A stretch of 52,684 nucleotides of DNA, from contig CANJIV010000011.1 in the NCBI GenBank assembly GCA_947474595.1, positions 1 to 52,684 of the forward strand, read 5' to 3'. Position 1 is the stretch's first letter. Every line of letters begins with the position of its first letter. This DNA comes from Solirubrobacterales bacterium. GTDB taxonomy: Bacteria; Actinomycetota; Thermoleophilia; Solirubrobacterales; Solirubrobacteraceae. A program made the translations under genes and the position numbers. The notes under the pieces are model-generated. The model had not been told where the DNA came from. It ran no database searches and worked only from the letters and a program-made list of their open reading frames with translations. This document shows positions 1 through 8,542 of this stretch, piece after piece.

Positions 1-1
1 G

Positions 2-1033
2 CTTGTGAATGGAGCGCAGTATCAGTTGCGGCTGGAATCCAATACGAAGGCCAAGAAGTCGCGCTGGGTTGTTAAGTCAACTTTGGTTGGCTCGCCGAAA
101 GCGCCTGTTCCAGCTGCGACCGTGCCGGGTGCTCCGACGACCGTTTCGGGCGAGGTTGGTGACACTTCGGTGACTGTGTCGTGGTTGGCTCCGTCTAGCA
201 ATGGTGGCTCTGCGATCACCGGTTACACGGTCACTGCGTCTGGTGATGGTGGTTCACAGACCTGCACAACGGCAACTCTTTCTTGCACTGTCACTGGGCT
301 CACCAACGGCACGTCTTACACGTTCACTGTGGTGTCAACTAATGCTCGTGGTAATTCGGGCGCTTCGGTGGCGTCCGCTGCAGTTACGCCAAGCATGGCG
401 TCGTGCGCTAACGGTCGCGCTGTGTGTGTGGTTGGTGACACTGGTCCTGGCGGCGGCAAGGTCTTCTACGCTCCGGGCGGCACGTTCACTGAGACGGGTG
501 CGGCGTGTGGTTCGAGTTGTCGTTATCTGGAGGCTGCACCGGTTGATTGGAATTCGGGTGGTAGTCCTGATCCAATCCTTAAGTGGGGTGGCGGGAACGG
601 CACTGCGGGGCAGTGCAGCGCCAGGGACATCCCTGGCGCTACTGACACTGCTGTTGGTTCCGGTAAGGCAAATACCGACGCGATCATGGTTGCCTGCCCC
701 AGTACTGATCCGTTAGATGTTCAGTCGGCTCCTGCTGTGCTTGCTGCTTCAACCTACGAACCGACCGTCAATGGTGTGGTCGTCAACGGCTGGTTCCTGC
801 CATCTATCGATGAGCTCAACGAGCTTGATATTTCCTCTGTTGGTGAGTTAGAGACCTCACTAAGCTACCCCCTCTACTGGTCGTCGTCGCAGGCGAATTA
901 TTTGTATCTCAACGGTCTGTACCAGATAGTCGGCCTCGGCGTCGGGGGCGGCGGCAGCAACGGGGGCGGCCTTGGGGCGTATTTCGGCGCAAAGACCGTA
1001 GCCTGGAGTGTGAGGGCGGTTAGGGCTTTTTAG
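2..1033 (+). CDS. Fibronectin type III domain surface protein, C-terminal part (5' truncated)
   Basis: The reading frame is open to the window edge, so the start lies upstream; the GTG at 5 is probably internal. Numbered from that GTG, residues 41-130 form one fibronectin type III domain (PGAPTTVSG at the start, GYTVTAS and SYTFTVVSTN strands, ending VTPS). Residues about 140-342 resemble the DUF1566-type module of bacterial surface proteins: GDTGPGGGKVFY, a paired-cysteine segment (CGSSC), GWFLPSIDELNEL, YWSSSQ and a terminal VRAVRAF. A secreted or cell-surface role is inferred. Codon use differs from the rest of the window, with many GGT, GCT and GTG codons where neighbours prefer GGC, GCC and GTC, which may reflect transfer or selection on an extracellular protein. 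The ligand is unknown. Confidence 0.75.
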   Translation, partial: LVNGAQYQLRLESNTKAKKSRWVVKSTLVGSPKAPVPAATVPGAPTTVSGEVGDTSVTVSWLAPSSNGGSAITGYTVTASGDGGSQTCTTATLSCTVTGLTNGTSYTFTVVSTNARGNSGASVASAAVTPSMASCANGRAVCVVGDTGPGGGKVFYAPGGTFTETGAACGSSCRYLEAAPVDWNSGGSPDPILKWGGGNGTAGQCSARDIPGATDTAVGSGKANTDAIMVACPSTDPLDVQSAPAVLAASTYEPTVNGVVVNGWFLPSIDELNELDISSVGELETSLSYPLYWSSSQANYLYLNGLYQIVGLGVGGGGSNGGGLGAYFGAKTVAWSVRAVRAF

Positions 1034-1158
1034 CTAGGGAGTGGGTCCAGCACCAACGAGTAGTCAAGCCACTCGGAGCGCTCGGCGCCAACCCGCTCGT
1101 AGATCGCTTGTGCGCGCTTGTTGTCTTTCGCGGTCTGCCAGCCGAGTGAGAGTACGCA
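1030..1158 (-). pseudogene. C-terminal remnant of a GNAT acetyltransferase
   Basis: On the minus strand a 42-codon frame lies between an in-frame TGA (1159-1161) and TAA (1030-1032). It has no start codon. Its translation contains AKDNKRAQAIYERVGAER followed by WLDYSLVLD. This is the acetyl-CoA-binding motif B and last strand of GNAT N-acetyltransferases, in which an N-x-x-A-x-x-x-Y-x-x-x-G core is typical. The preceding minus-strand sequence, up to about 1320, shows no recognisable GNAT N-terminus in any frame, so the gene is a decayed tail. It overlaps the stop of the fibronectin-III gene tail to tail. Confidence 0.7.
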
Positions 1159-1306
1159 TCAGCGGCAGCGGCGCGCTCTATTCCAACCACCCTGGGCAGC
1201 GACTAGAAAGAGACTAAATAGCCGCACTTTGCGGCAATTGCTATATCCACGGGATTCCAAGAGGCCTTCACTTGCCCTCAGGCGATCGCCACTCTGCGAA
1301 CGTCGC

Positions 1307-1312
1307 TACCTT
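1307..1312 (+). promoter_or_regulatory. Leaderless-type -10 box (TACCTT) for the thiolase-like gene
   Basis: TACCTT fits TAnnnT and lies 8 nt before the GTG at 1321. No Shine-Dalgarno is present. The same spacing recurs before several first genes in this window. Confidence 0.45.
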
Positions 1313-1320
1313 GTTGGTCG

Positions 1321-2814
1321 GTGGTAATCGATCCCCAAACACCCGTAATCGTCGGAGTTGCTCAGGCGACCTACCGCGACGGCTCGACCCTCGATCCGAT
1401 CGAGATGATCGCCGCAGTCATAGCTGACGCGGGTATCGATGGAACCGGTGACGGGCGACTGATCGCCAAGGCCGACATCTTGGCTGTAGTCGATATCGCC
1501 TCACTACAGATCCCAGATCCCGCAGCCCTAGCTGCGCAGAAGTTGGGGATCACGCCGCGGGCAACGGTCCGCAGTGTGATGGGTGGCGACGGCCCACACG
1601 CTCTCATGGCTGACGTTTGTGGGGCGATTGCGCGTGGAGAGGCTGAGGTGGGTGTAGTCGCCGGAGCCGAGGCGCTGGCGACGCTCTCGCGCGCTATGAA
1701 GTCTGGAGAGATGCCCCAGTGGCCACTGCAAGAGTCATCGGTGAAGCCGACGCGGACGGTTGGGAGTGACCGCCCCAATACCTCTGCGGCCGAGCAGGCG
1801 GCGAGCCTGATCGCGCCGATCATGATCTACCCGCTATTTGAGAGCGCTCTGTGGGCGCGCAGTGGTCGCACGCTGGAAGAAGAGCGGCTGTATCTAGGTC
1901 GGCTTTGGGCACGGTTTGCCGCCGTTGGCCAAGGCAATCCTTACGCTTGGACGCAGCGGGCCTACAGCGCCGAGGAGATCGCTTTCGCCTCACCCGTGAA
2001 CCGTCTGGTCAACCATCCCTACACCAAGCTTCTCAACTCCAACATCCAAGTTGACCAGGCCGCAGCGATCGTGGTCTGCTCGGTCTCAGTAGCTCGCTCG
2101 CTGGGGATATCGCCGCAACGATGGGTCTTTCCACACTCCTACGCGTCGGGCCACGATCACTGGTTTGTAAGTGAGCGCGCCGACCTCCACAGCTCACCCG
2201 CGTTAGCTGCCGCCGGGCGTGAGGCTTTGGCTGGGGCTGGGGTAGGGATCGATGAGATCGCCTACCTAGATCTCTACTCCTGCTTTCCATCCGCGGTTCA
2301 GATCGCTGCCATTGAGCTTGGTATCGACCTAGAGACCGATGCGCGCCCGCCAACTGTCACGGGTGGCCTGACCTTTGCCGGCGGCCCTGGCAATAACTAC
2401 GTGACGCACTCACTGGCCACGATGGTAAAGCGCCTCCGCGAGGACCCCGGCAGCCTCGGGCTGGTCACCGGCGTCGGTTGGTATCTCACAAAACACGCTG
2501 TGGGTATCTACTCGACCGATCCGCCCAAACGTCCATTTTCGTCTACCTCGGTACAGGCCGAGGTAGATCTGCTCCCAGTCCGCCTAGTCGCCGAAGGGTA
2601 CGCAGGCAAGGCAATCGCTGAGAGCTCATCGACCCTTTATGAGCGCGATGGCTCACCCTCGCTGGGGATGATCACAGCCCTGCTGCCCGACGGACGTCGG
2701 GCGCTGGGGTCGACTCGCGATCTCGACTCTCTCGCCATCCTGACCTCTGGGCCAGTTGCCGGGCGCCCGGTCGTCTTTAGTGGCAGTGGCGACATATCCT
2801 TTGAGCAGGGATGA
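1321..2814 (+). CDS. Thiolase-like acetyl-CoA acetyltransferase family protein
   Basis: 497 residues. The N-terminus (DPQTPVIVGVAQ) and the two-halved thiolase layout place it in the SCP-x/acetyl-CoA acetyltransferase-like group. The usual nucleophilic cysteine region reads RSVMGGDGPHALMADVC, so the canonical Cys followed by SG is absent at that position. The C-terminal half keeps DLYSCFPSAV and the glycine-rich GGPGNNYVTHSL. Family members of this subgroup are often annotated as acetyl-CoA acetyltransferases without proof of thiolysis; a thioester-binding or non-thiolytic role is possible. The GTG start is chosen because DPQTPVIVG follows at once and a TAnnnT box lies 8 nt upstream. The stop overlaps the ATG of the next gene, so the two are translationally coupled. 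Confidence 0.75.
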   Translation: MVIDPQTPVIVGVAQATYRDGSTLDPIEMIAAVIADAGIDGTGDGRLIAKADILAVVDIASLQIPDPAALAAQKLGITPRATVRSVMGGDGPHALMADVCGAIARGEAEVGVVAGAEALATLSRAMKSGEMPQWPLQESSVKPTRTVGSDRPNTSAAEQAASLIAPIMIYPLFESALWARSGRTLEEERLYLGRLWARFAAVGQGNPYAWTQRAYSAEEIAFASPVNRLVNHPYTKLLNSNIQVDQAAAIVVCSVSVARSLGISPQRWVFPHSYASGHDHWFVSERADLHSSPALAAAGREALAGAGVGIDEIAYLDLYSCFPSAVQIAAIELGIDLETDARPPTVTGGLTFAGGPGNNYVTHSLATMVKRLREDPGSLGLVTGVGWYLTKHAVGIYSTDPPKRPFSSTSVQAEVDLLPVRLVAEGYAGKAIAESSSTLYERDGSPSLGMITALLPDGRRALGSTRDLDSLAILTSGPVAGRPVVFSGSGDISFEQG

Positions 2815-4217
2815 ATTCAGCAATGCAACATACGGCGACCGGGTGGTGGTTGCAGGAGGCTGGTGGGGCTAAGCCAACCGACCCGCTCGCCGTCGACCGC
2901 TTTGCTGATGTGCTGATCGTCGGTGGTGGATATCTCGGGATGTGGACGGCCTGGCATCTGATCCAAGGCGACCCCGCAATGAAGGTCGCGATCTTGGAGT
3001 CCGAGGTCTGCGGACATGGCCCCAGCGGGCGTAATGGTGGCATGGTCAATAGCGTCGCTGCGCTTGTCCCGGATTTGCGCGCCAAGCACGGTGATCTAGC
3101 TGCGCGAGCGCTTCTAGACGCCGCCAACGATTCAGTCCGCGCGATCGGCATCTGGTGCGAGGAGCAAGGGGTCGACGCTTGGTACCGCGCAGCAGCCCAT
3201 CTGGATGTCGAGACTTCTGAGTTTCAAGACGCTGGCTGGGATGAGATAGCCGCGGCGTGTGCGGCGATCGGGGCAACCGACGAGGTCGCACTGCTCGACT
3301 CCACCGCAGTCGCCCAAATCTGTCGCAGCGACTGCTTCGCAGGCGGTGCGACGGTCAAGACGTCAGCGACAGTGCAGCCGGCTCGCTTGGCCTTAGGACT
3401 TCGAGCCAAGCTGATTGAGCACGGCGTGTCGATCTATGAGCACTCGCGCGTGGCGTCGATACGTGTTGATCGAGCGGCAGTTGTGGCCCGGACTTTTGAC
3501 GGCGCTGGGATTACTGCACCGACCGTCATACTGGCGGTCGGTGGGCGAGCCTTGCGGATTCCAGCACTGGGTCGGCGCTTAAGTGTCGCTTCGAGCCATA
3601 TCGTGATGACCGAACCCGTGCCGGATGTGATCGCGGCGGCGGGTTGGACCGGGGGAGAGGGAATCACCGACCAGCGCACCTTGCTGCACTACTTTCGCAC
3701 CACGCGTGATGGGCGAATCGTGATGGGTTGGGGTGGCGGGCAGATGGCTTTTGCAAGCCGTATGGGCGGGCGCATCGAAGTAGATCCGAGCTGTGCTGAG
3801 CATGCTGTGGCGACGCTTAAAAGGTTTTTTCCGGAGCTGGCTAACCGCGCAGTGACTCACGCTTGGGGCGGACCGATCGATGTCTCTCCGACGCATCTGC
3901 CGTTCTTTGGCTCTCTGGGCCCGCGCGTGCACTATGGAGTTGGCTTTACAGGCAATGGGGTCGGGCCCTCACATCTTGGCGGTCGGATCCTGGCCTCGAT
4001 AGCTTGCGATCGTCGCAACGATCTCACGCGTCTAGCAATCGTCGAGCCAGATCCCAAGACCTTCCCGCCGGAGCCGCTACGCTGGATCGGTGGCAGCGCG
4101 ATTCGGGCCGCACTGATCCGCAAAGACAGTGTCGAAGACGGCGGCGGGCGCACGGACCCGATCACTGAGGCCATTACGATGCTTCCCAAGCTGCTGGGAA
4201 TGAACCTGCCGCGCTGA
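2811..4217 (+). CDS. FAD-dependent amine/amino-acid oxidoreductase (DAO family)
   Basis: 468 residues. A dinucleotide-binding Rossmann motif (ADVLIVGGGYLGMWTAWHL) lies at about residues 27-45, followed by ESEVCGHGPSGRNGG, as in gamma-glutamylputrescine oxidase/OrdL-type DAO enzymes. The C-terminal part has HAWGGPIDVSPTHLPFFG and VGFTGNGVGPSHLGGRILA, typical FAD-contacting segments of this family. It probably oxidises an amine or N-substituted amino acid with release of peroxide; the substrate cannot be read from sequence. The ATG overlaps the thiolase stop as ATGA, so the pair forms an operon, an unusual pairing that hints at one catabolic route. No signal peptide is seen, so it is cytosolic. 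Confidence 0.8.
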   Translation: MNSAMQHTATGWWLQEAGGAKPTDPLAVDRFADVLIVGGGYLGMWTAWHLIQGDPAMKVAILESEVCGHGPSGRNGGMVNSVAALVPDLRAKHGDLAARALLDAANDSVRAIGIWCEEQGVDAWYRAAAHLDVETSEFQDAGWDEIAAACAAIGATDEVALLDSTAVAQICRSDCFAGGATVKTSATVQPARLALGLRAKLIEHGVSIYEHSRVASIRVDRAAVVARTFDGAGITAPTVILAVGGRALRIPALGRRLSVASSHIVMTEPVPDVIAAAGWTGGEGITDQRTLLHYFRTTRDGRIVMGWGGGQMAFASRMGGRIEVDPSCAEHAVATLKRFFPELANRAVTHAWGGPIDVSPTHLPFFGSLGPRVHYGVGFTGNGVGPSHLGGRILASIACDRRNDLTRLAIVEPDPKTFPPEPLRWIGGSAIRAALIRKDSVEDGGGRTDPITEAITMLPKLLGMNLPR

Positions 4218-4230
4218 GGTTTGTTGTGGG

Positions 4231-4259
4231 TAGGGCTTCGGCGCGCGCCAAACGCCCTA
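4231..4259. terminator. Inverted repeat between convergent genes, possible bidirectional terminator
   Basis: TAGGGC (4231-4236) and GCCCTA (4254-4259) are perfect inverted arms around a 17-nt loop rich in GC. The right arm includes the stop codon of the minus-strand gene. No U-tract follows in either direction, so this is a weak call. Confidence 0.3.
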
Positions 4260-5729
4260 GCGCCAGCGCGAGGTGACGACTTTGGAGCGCGTATAGAAAG
4301 TCACGGCGTCGTCGCCGTTGGCATGAAGATCGCCGTCGATCGAGTCTTTCCAGCCTGAGAACGGAAACCAAGCGATTGGCGCCGCAACGCCGATGTTGAC
4401 TCCGACCATCCCGGCCTGGACGCGGTTACGAAACTCGCGGGCATGACCACCATCGGCGGTAAAGATCATCGCCGCGTTGCCATAACGGCTCTTATTGAGC
4501 CACTCCAGCGCGGCGTCGAGGTCTGGTGCTCGTACGACTCCGAGAACTGGTCCAAAGATCTCATCACGGGTGACCGGATGGTCGCTATCGAGATCATCGA
4601 CAATCGTCGGTCCCAGCTCAGCGCCGCCGGACCCGCCATCGCGGCGGCCGTCAAGGATCAGCTTCGCGCCGCCGGCAAGAGCATCGGCGACCGCGGCCTC
4701 AGCACTCTCGCGCGCGGCAGGGTTGACGAGTGGGCAGACGTCTGTTTCGGGGTCGCTGCCATCGCCGGTTCGCAGCTGCTTGGCAGCATCGACGACTACC
4801 CCCAGTGAGCGCTCTTGCTCTTCTGGAGTTCCCACAAGCAGTAGGACTGAGCCAGCCAGACAGCGCTGCCCTGCCGCTCCAAAGGCTGACGAGGTTACGC
4901 CAGCCGCAGTTAGCTCGGGATCGGCGTCAGGCATTACGACCAGCGAATTCTTGGCCCCGCCAAGCGCTTGCACACGCTTGCCTTTCTCAACCCCACGTTG
5001 GGCGACGTAACGGGCCGTAGAGGCTTTGCCGACGAAGGAGATGGCGTCGATCTCGGGGTGGTCGAGAAGCGCATTGACGGCGTCGTGGGCGCCGTGGACG
5101 AGGTTTACGACACCAGCCGGAATCTCATCGATCCCGTCAATGAGTTCGACGATGCGCCGCGAGGCCAAGGGATCCTGTTCAGAGGGCTTTAAGATGAAAG
5201 TGTTGCCACAGGCAAGGGCGAAGGGGAGAAACCAGAGCGGAATCATCGCCGGGAAGTTAAATGGCGTGATCGCTGCCACCACGCCCAGCGGCTGACGAAA
5301 GGATTCGACGTCAACGTTGCGCGCGACGCCTTCTAGGGTCTGGCCCTTAAGCGTGTGTGGGATCGCGCATGCGGCTTCGACTGACTCGATGCCTCGGCCG
5401 ACCTCACCAAAGGCATCGTCGAAGGTCTTACCCATATCTAGAGTCACCAGGCGGGCGATCTCCTCACGCTGAGAGGTCAGTACTTCGCGCAGGGCAAAGA
5501 GTGCTCGCGCTCGTATGATCGGCGATGTCTGTGACCAAGACGGGAAGGCGGCCCGGGCTGCCGTTACCGCAGCGTCGATATCGTCGGCCGATGACAGCGG
5601 AATCAGGTTTAGTAGCTCGCCGGTCGCTGGGTTGCGGCTCTCGAGCGTCTCGCCGCCGAACTCAAGCCATTCGCCGCCGATGTAGTTGCGCAGCGTGATG
5701 GCTTTGGCGTCGGGCGCCGTCTCATTCAT
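4257..5729 (-). CDS. mmsA: CoA-acylating methylmalonate-semialdehyde dehydrogenase
   Basis: 490 residues, the normal length. The enzyme converts methylmalonate semialdehyde (or malonate semialdehyde) with NAD+ and CoA to propionyl-CoA (acetyl-CoA) in valine, inositol or beta-alanine catabolism. Diagnostic features are ITPFNFPAMIPLWFLPFALACGN (about 154-175), SFVGKASTARYV, the family stretch KGKRVQALGGAKN (249-261), catalytic Cys290 in GAAGQRCLAG, and IFGPVLGVVRA. It lies 11-17 nt downstream of the acyl-CoA dehydrogenase in the same direction. That pairing fits valine breakdown, where isobutyryl-CoA dehydrogenase and MmsA both act. It converges on the FAD oxidoreductase gene. Confidence 0.9.
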   Translation of the reverse strand: MNETAPDAKAITLRNYIGGEWLEFGGETLESRNPATGELLNLIPLSSADDIDAAVTAARAAFPSWSQTSPIIRARALFALREVLTSQREEIARLVTLDMGKTFDDAFGEVGRGIESVEAACAIPHTLKGQTLEGVARNVDVESFRQPLGVVAAITPFNFPAMIPLWFLPFALACGNTFILKPSEQDPLASRRIVELIDGIDEIPAGVVNLVHGAHDAVNALLDHPEIDAISFVGKASTARYVAQRGVEKGKRVQALGGAKNSLVVMPDADPELTAAGVTSSAFGAAGQRCLAGSVLLLVGTPEEQERSLGVVVDAAKQLRTGDGSDPETDVCPLVNPAARESAEAAVADALAGGAKLILDGRRDGGSGGAELGPTIVDDLDSDHPVTRDEIFGPVLGVVRAPDLDAALEWLNKSRYGNAAMIFTADGGHAREFRNRVQAGMVGVNIGVAAPIAWFPFSGWKDSIDGDLHANGDDAVTFYTRSKVVTSRWR

Positions 5730-5740
5730 GCTTAGACAGA

Positions 5741-6949
5741 TCAGATCTTGTGTCGGGCTAGGAGGGTCTTGCCGATCACCATTCGCTGGATCTCGGAGGT
5801 TCCTTCGCCGATCAGTAGCAGCGGTGCATCACGGTAGAGGCGTTCGATCTCATACTCCTTTGAGTAGCCATAGCCACCGTGGATGCGGAATGACTCCTCA
5901 ACGCAGAAGCGGCCAGCTTCAGAGGCAAATAGCTTCGCCATCCCGGCCTCCATCTCCGAGCGCTGGCCAGAGTCCTTAAGTCGTGCAGCGCGGATCGTTA
6001 GGAGCCTCGCTGCCTCGACTTGAGTCGCCATATCGGCGAGCTTGAACTGGATCGCTTGGTGTTCGCAAATTGGCTTGCCGAAGCTCTTGCGCTCTTGGCT
6101 GTACTTCAGCGCCAGCTCAAGCGCGCGTTGAGCAATTCCGACTCCGCGAGCGGCCACGTTGGCGCGTCCAACTTCGAGTGCATCCATCATCTGTGAGAAG
6201 CCATTGTTGAGGCCGTCCTCTTCGCCGCCAAGTATGTTCGCAGCGGGGCAGCGGTAGCCGTCAAAAACCAACTCGGTCGACTCGACGCCCTTGTAGCCCA
6301 TCTTTTTTAGTGGAGGCGGGACATTAAGGCCGGCGTAGTCGCCGGTGTTCTCGCTGACGCCGCCCTCCTTCTCGGCGATGAAACAGGTCATCCCCTGGTG
6401 GCGCTTGGCGGCGTCGGGGTTGGTCTTGACTAAGACGAAGACTAGGTCTGAGCGCAGCCCGTTGGTCACCCACATCTTCTGGCCGTCGATCACCCAGTGG
6501 TCGCCGTCCTTCTTGGCGCTGGTCTTAATCGCTTGTACATCTGAGCCCATCTCAGGCTCCGAGAGTGAGAAAGCGGCGCGAATCTCACCGGTGGCCATCC
6601 GCGGCAGGTAGTTCTGCTTCTGCTCGTCGGTGCCGTATTTCATCAACAGATAGGAGCCGATGAAGTGGGTGTTGATGATCCCCGAGATAGAGATCCAGCC
6701 GCGGCTAAGCTCCTCCACGATCATCACGTAGGTCGTTAGGTCAAGCCCCATTCCGCCGTACTCCTCAGGGATTGTGACCCCGAAGAGACCAAGTTCTTTC
6801 ATCTGGGCGACGATCTCGGTCGGGAACTCGTCCTCGTGGTCGAAATGCTCGGCGTTTGGCAGGATCTGTTCGTCGGCAAACTGGCGCACCATCTCGGTGA
6901 TCGCCTGCTGTTCGTCGGTCTTCTCTTCAAATGGGACAGCTACGGCCAT
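5741..6949 (-). CDS. Acyl-CoA dehydrogenase
   Basis: About 402 residues, a standard short-/medium-chain acyl-CoA dehydrogenase. It forms the alpha,beta double bond of an acyl-CoA and passes electrons to ETF. Visible marks are AAFSLSEPEMGSDVQAIKT and the MWVTNGLRSDLVFVL FAD/substrate region, then the C-terminal signature IHGGYGYSKEYEIERLYRDA and IGEGTSEIQ, whose GEGT glutamate is the usual catalytic base. Two ATGs (6955 and 6949) are possible; the inner one is chosen because GAAGGG then sits about 9 nt upstream. Its partner mmsA downstream suggests a branched-chain acyl-CoA such as isobutyryl-CoA, but the chain-length specificity is inference. Confidence 0.88.
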   Translation of the reverse strand: MAVAVPFEEKTDEQQAITEMVRQFADEQILPNAEHFDHEDEFPTEIVAQMKELGLFGVTIPEEYGGMGLDLTTYVMIVEELSRGWISISGIINTHFIGSYLLMKYGTDEQKQNYLPRMATGEIRAAFSLSEPEMGSDVQAIKTSAKKDGDHWVIDGQKMWVTNGLRSDLVFVLVKTNPDAAKRHQGMTCFIAEKEGGVSENTGDYAGLNVPPPLKKMGYKGVESTELVFDGYRCPAANILGGEEDGLNNGFSQMMDALEVGRANVAARGVGIAQRALELALKYSQERKSFGKPICEHQAIQFKLADMATQVEAARLLTIRAARLKDSGQRSEMEAGMAKLFASEAGRFCVEESFRIHGGYGYSKEYEIERLYRDAPLLLIGEGTSEIQRMVIGKTLLARHKI

Positions 6950-6988
6950 GGTCATTCACCCTTCAATAGCGACGATTCTGTTGCACAG

Positions 6989-6994
6989 ATAATA
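6989..6994 (-). promoter_or_regulatory. Candidate -10 box (TATTAT) for the acyl-CoA dehydrogenase/mmsA unit
   Basis: On the minus strand TATTAT lies about 35 nt upstream of the acyl-CoA dehydrogenase start, in the divergent spacer before 7061. No good -35 match is seen. Confidence 0.35.
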
Positions 6995-7060
6995 CGCGTT
7001 TGAGCTGCCACAGGGATGACTAAGGATATGTCCTAGGCCCGCTAACGCCATACTGCGGCG

Positions 7061-8542
7061 ATGAACTTTGCCCGTGACGTAGTTGGGGCGCTTGGGCCCG
7101 AGCGCCTAGCGGTAGTCGAACGCGCCCGAGACGGCTCAAGGAGGGAGTGGACTTTTGGCGACTGTACGCAGCGCTCGGCTGCGATAGCCGCAGCGCTGGC
7201 TGACGTCGGGGTTCGCCGTGGCGACGTCGTGCTCACGCTGATCGGCAATCGTCCTGAGTGGGTATGGGCGATGTTGGCGTGCTTTCGCTGCGGCTATGTG
7301 GTCCTTGCCTGCTCTGAACAGTTACGCGCCGACGATCTGCGACTGCGCTTTGAGATGACCAATCCTGCGGCGATACTCTGCGATCAACGCAACCGTGCAC
7401 AGCTAGAGGCCGCGACCCCTAGCTGCCCTGTGATCTGGATTCCTGATGACGCAGTCACCGACCCAAGGCGAGCGGTCCACGCTCCGGAGTACGCCGAGAT
7501 GCAGGGCGACGAGCCGTGCCTGATCACATTCACCAGTGGCACAAGCGGCGAGCCTAAAGGGGTAGTACACGGACAGCGTTATCTATCTGGTCAGATGTCC
7601 CAAGCAGAAAACTGGCTAGACGCTCAGCCCGGCGACCTCGTCTGGTGCACGGCAGCTAGTGGTTGGAGTAAGTCGGCCCGTAACGCATTCATAGCCCCGT
7701 GGATTCGCGGTGCGGCTGCCCTACTCCACGACGGCCGCTTTGATCCCGAGGAGCGTCTGGCAATCCTCGAAGAGGAGCAAGTTAACGTGCTTTGTATGGT
7801 GCCGACCGAGTTCCGTGTGATCGCCAAGCGTTCGGCGCCGCGCCCGGTGGCCTCGCTGCGTTCGATGGTGGCCGCCGGCGAGCCGTTAAATCCAGAGGTG
7901 CTGCGTGCCTACCACGAGGCAACTGGAGTTTGGATTCGCGACGGCTACGGACAGACAGAGACCGGCCAGTCGACCGGCCACTTACCTGGTCCCGGCCAGC
8001 CGCCAGCGGGATCGATGGGGCGCGCCTTGCCTGGCGTGAAGCTGTCGATTGAGGACGGAGAGCTGGTGCTTGACCCCTTGAGCGATCCGACATTCTTCCT
8101 GGGCTATATCGGCGAGGGCGTGCGACAAGTTGATGGCGCCTGGGAGATCAGCGACCGCCAAAAGGGCGGCCCGTGGCACTCCGGAGACCGTGCTTACGAG
8201 CAGGATGGCTACTTCTACTTCGAAGGCCGCGATGACGACGTGATTATCTCCGCCGGTTATCGGATCGGTCCATTCGAGGTTGAGTCGGCGCTGATCGCAC
8301 ATCCGGCGGTGGCTGAGGCCGCAGCAGTCGCAGCGCCAGACGAGGAGCGCGGATCGGTCGTGCGAGCGGTTGTGGTTCTGCGCGACGGCTACCAGCCGTC
8401 GCAGGAGCTTGTGAGTGAGCTTCAGGAGTTCGTCAAGCAGCAGACTGCCCCTTACAAGTATCCAAGGATCGTCGACTTCGTCAGCGATCTGCCAAAGACC
8501 GCAAGTGGAAAGATTAAGCGAGCCCAACTACGCGAGCAGTAG
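7061..8542 (+). CDS. AMP-forming acyl-CoA synthetase (medium-chain/acetyl-CoA synthetase-like)
   Basis: 493 residues of the ANL superfamily. It activates a carboxylic acid to acyl-AMP and then to acyl-CoA. The phosphate loop is TFTSGTSGEPKGVVHG; the adenine motif is RDGYGQTETGQ; the hinge and A8 loop are GRDDDVIISAGYRIGPFEVES; the C-terminal catalytic lysine is in PKTASGKIKRAQLR. The overall pattern resembles AcsM-type medium-chain synthetases. It is divergent from the acyl-CoA dehydrogenase unit and likely feeds acyl-CoAs to the same catabolic pathways. The last base of its stop abuts the last base of the convergent RidA gene with no gap. Confidence 0.85.
   Translation: MNFARDVVGALGPERLAVVERARDGSRREWTFGDCTQRSAAIAAALADVGVRRGDVVLTLIGNRPEWVWAMLACFRCGYVVLACSEQLRADDLRLRFEMTNPAAILCDQRNRAQLEAATPSCPVIWIPDDAVTDPRRAVHAPEYAEMQGDEPCLITFTSGTSGEPKGVVHGQRYLSGQMSQAENWLDAQPGDLVWCTAASGWSKSARNAFIAPWIRGAAALLHDGRFDPEERLAILEEEQVNVLCMVPTEFRVIAKRSAPRPVASLRSMVAAGEPLNPEVLRAYHEATGVWIRDGYGQTETGQSTGHLPGPGQPPAGSMGRALPGVKLSIEDGELVLDPLSDPTFFLGYIGEGVRQVDGAWEISDRQKGGPWHSGDRAYEQDGYFYFEGRDDDVIISAGYRIGPFEVESALIAHPAVAEAAAVAAPDEERGSVVRAVVVLRDGYQPSQELVSELQEFVKQQTAPYKYPRIVDFVSDLPKTASGKIKRAQLREQ

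Noticed and set aside
1118..1327. Plus-strand 69-codon frame upstream of the thiolase-like gene
   Set aside because: No recognisable motif, Arg/Leu-rich composition typical of random GC-rich frames, and it overlaps the GNAT remnant on the other strand.
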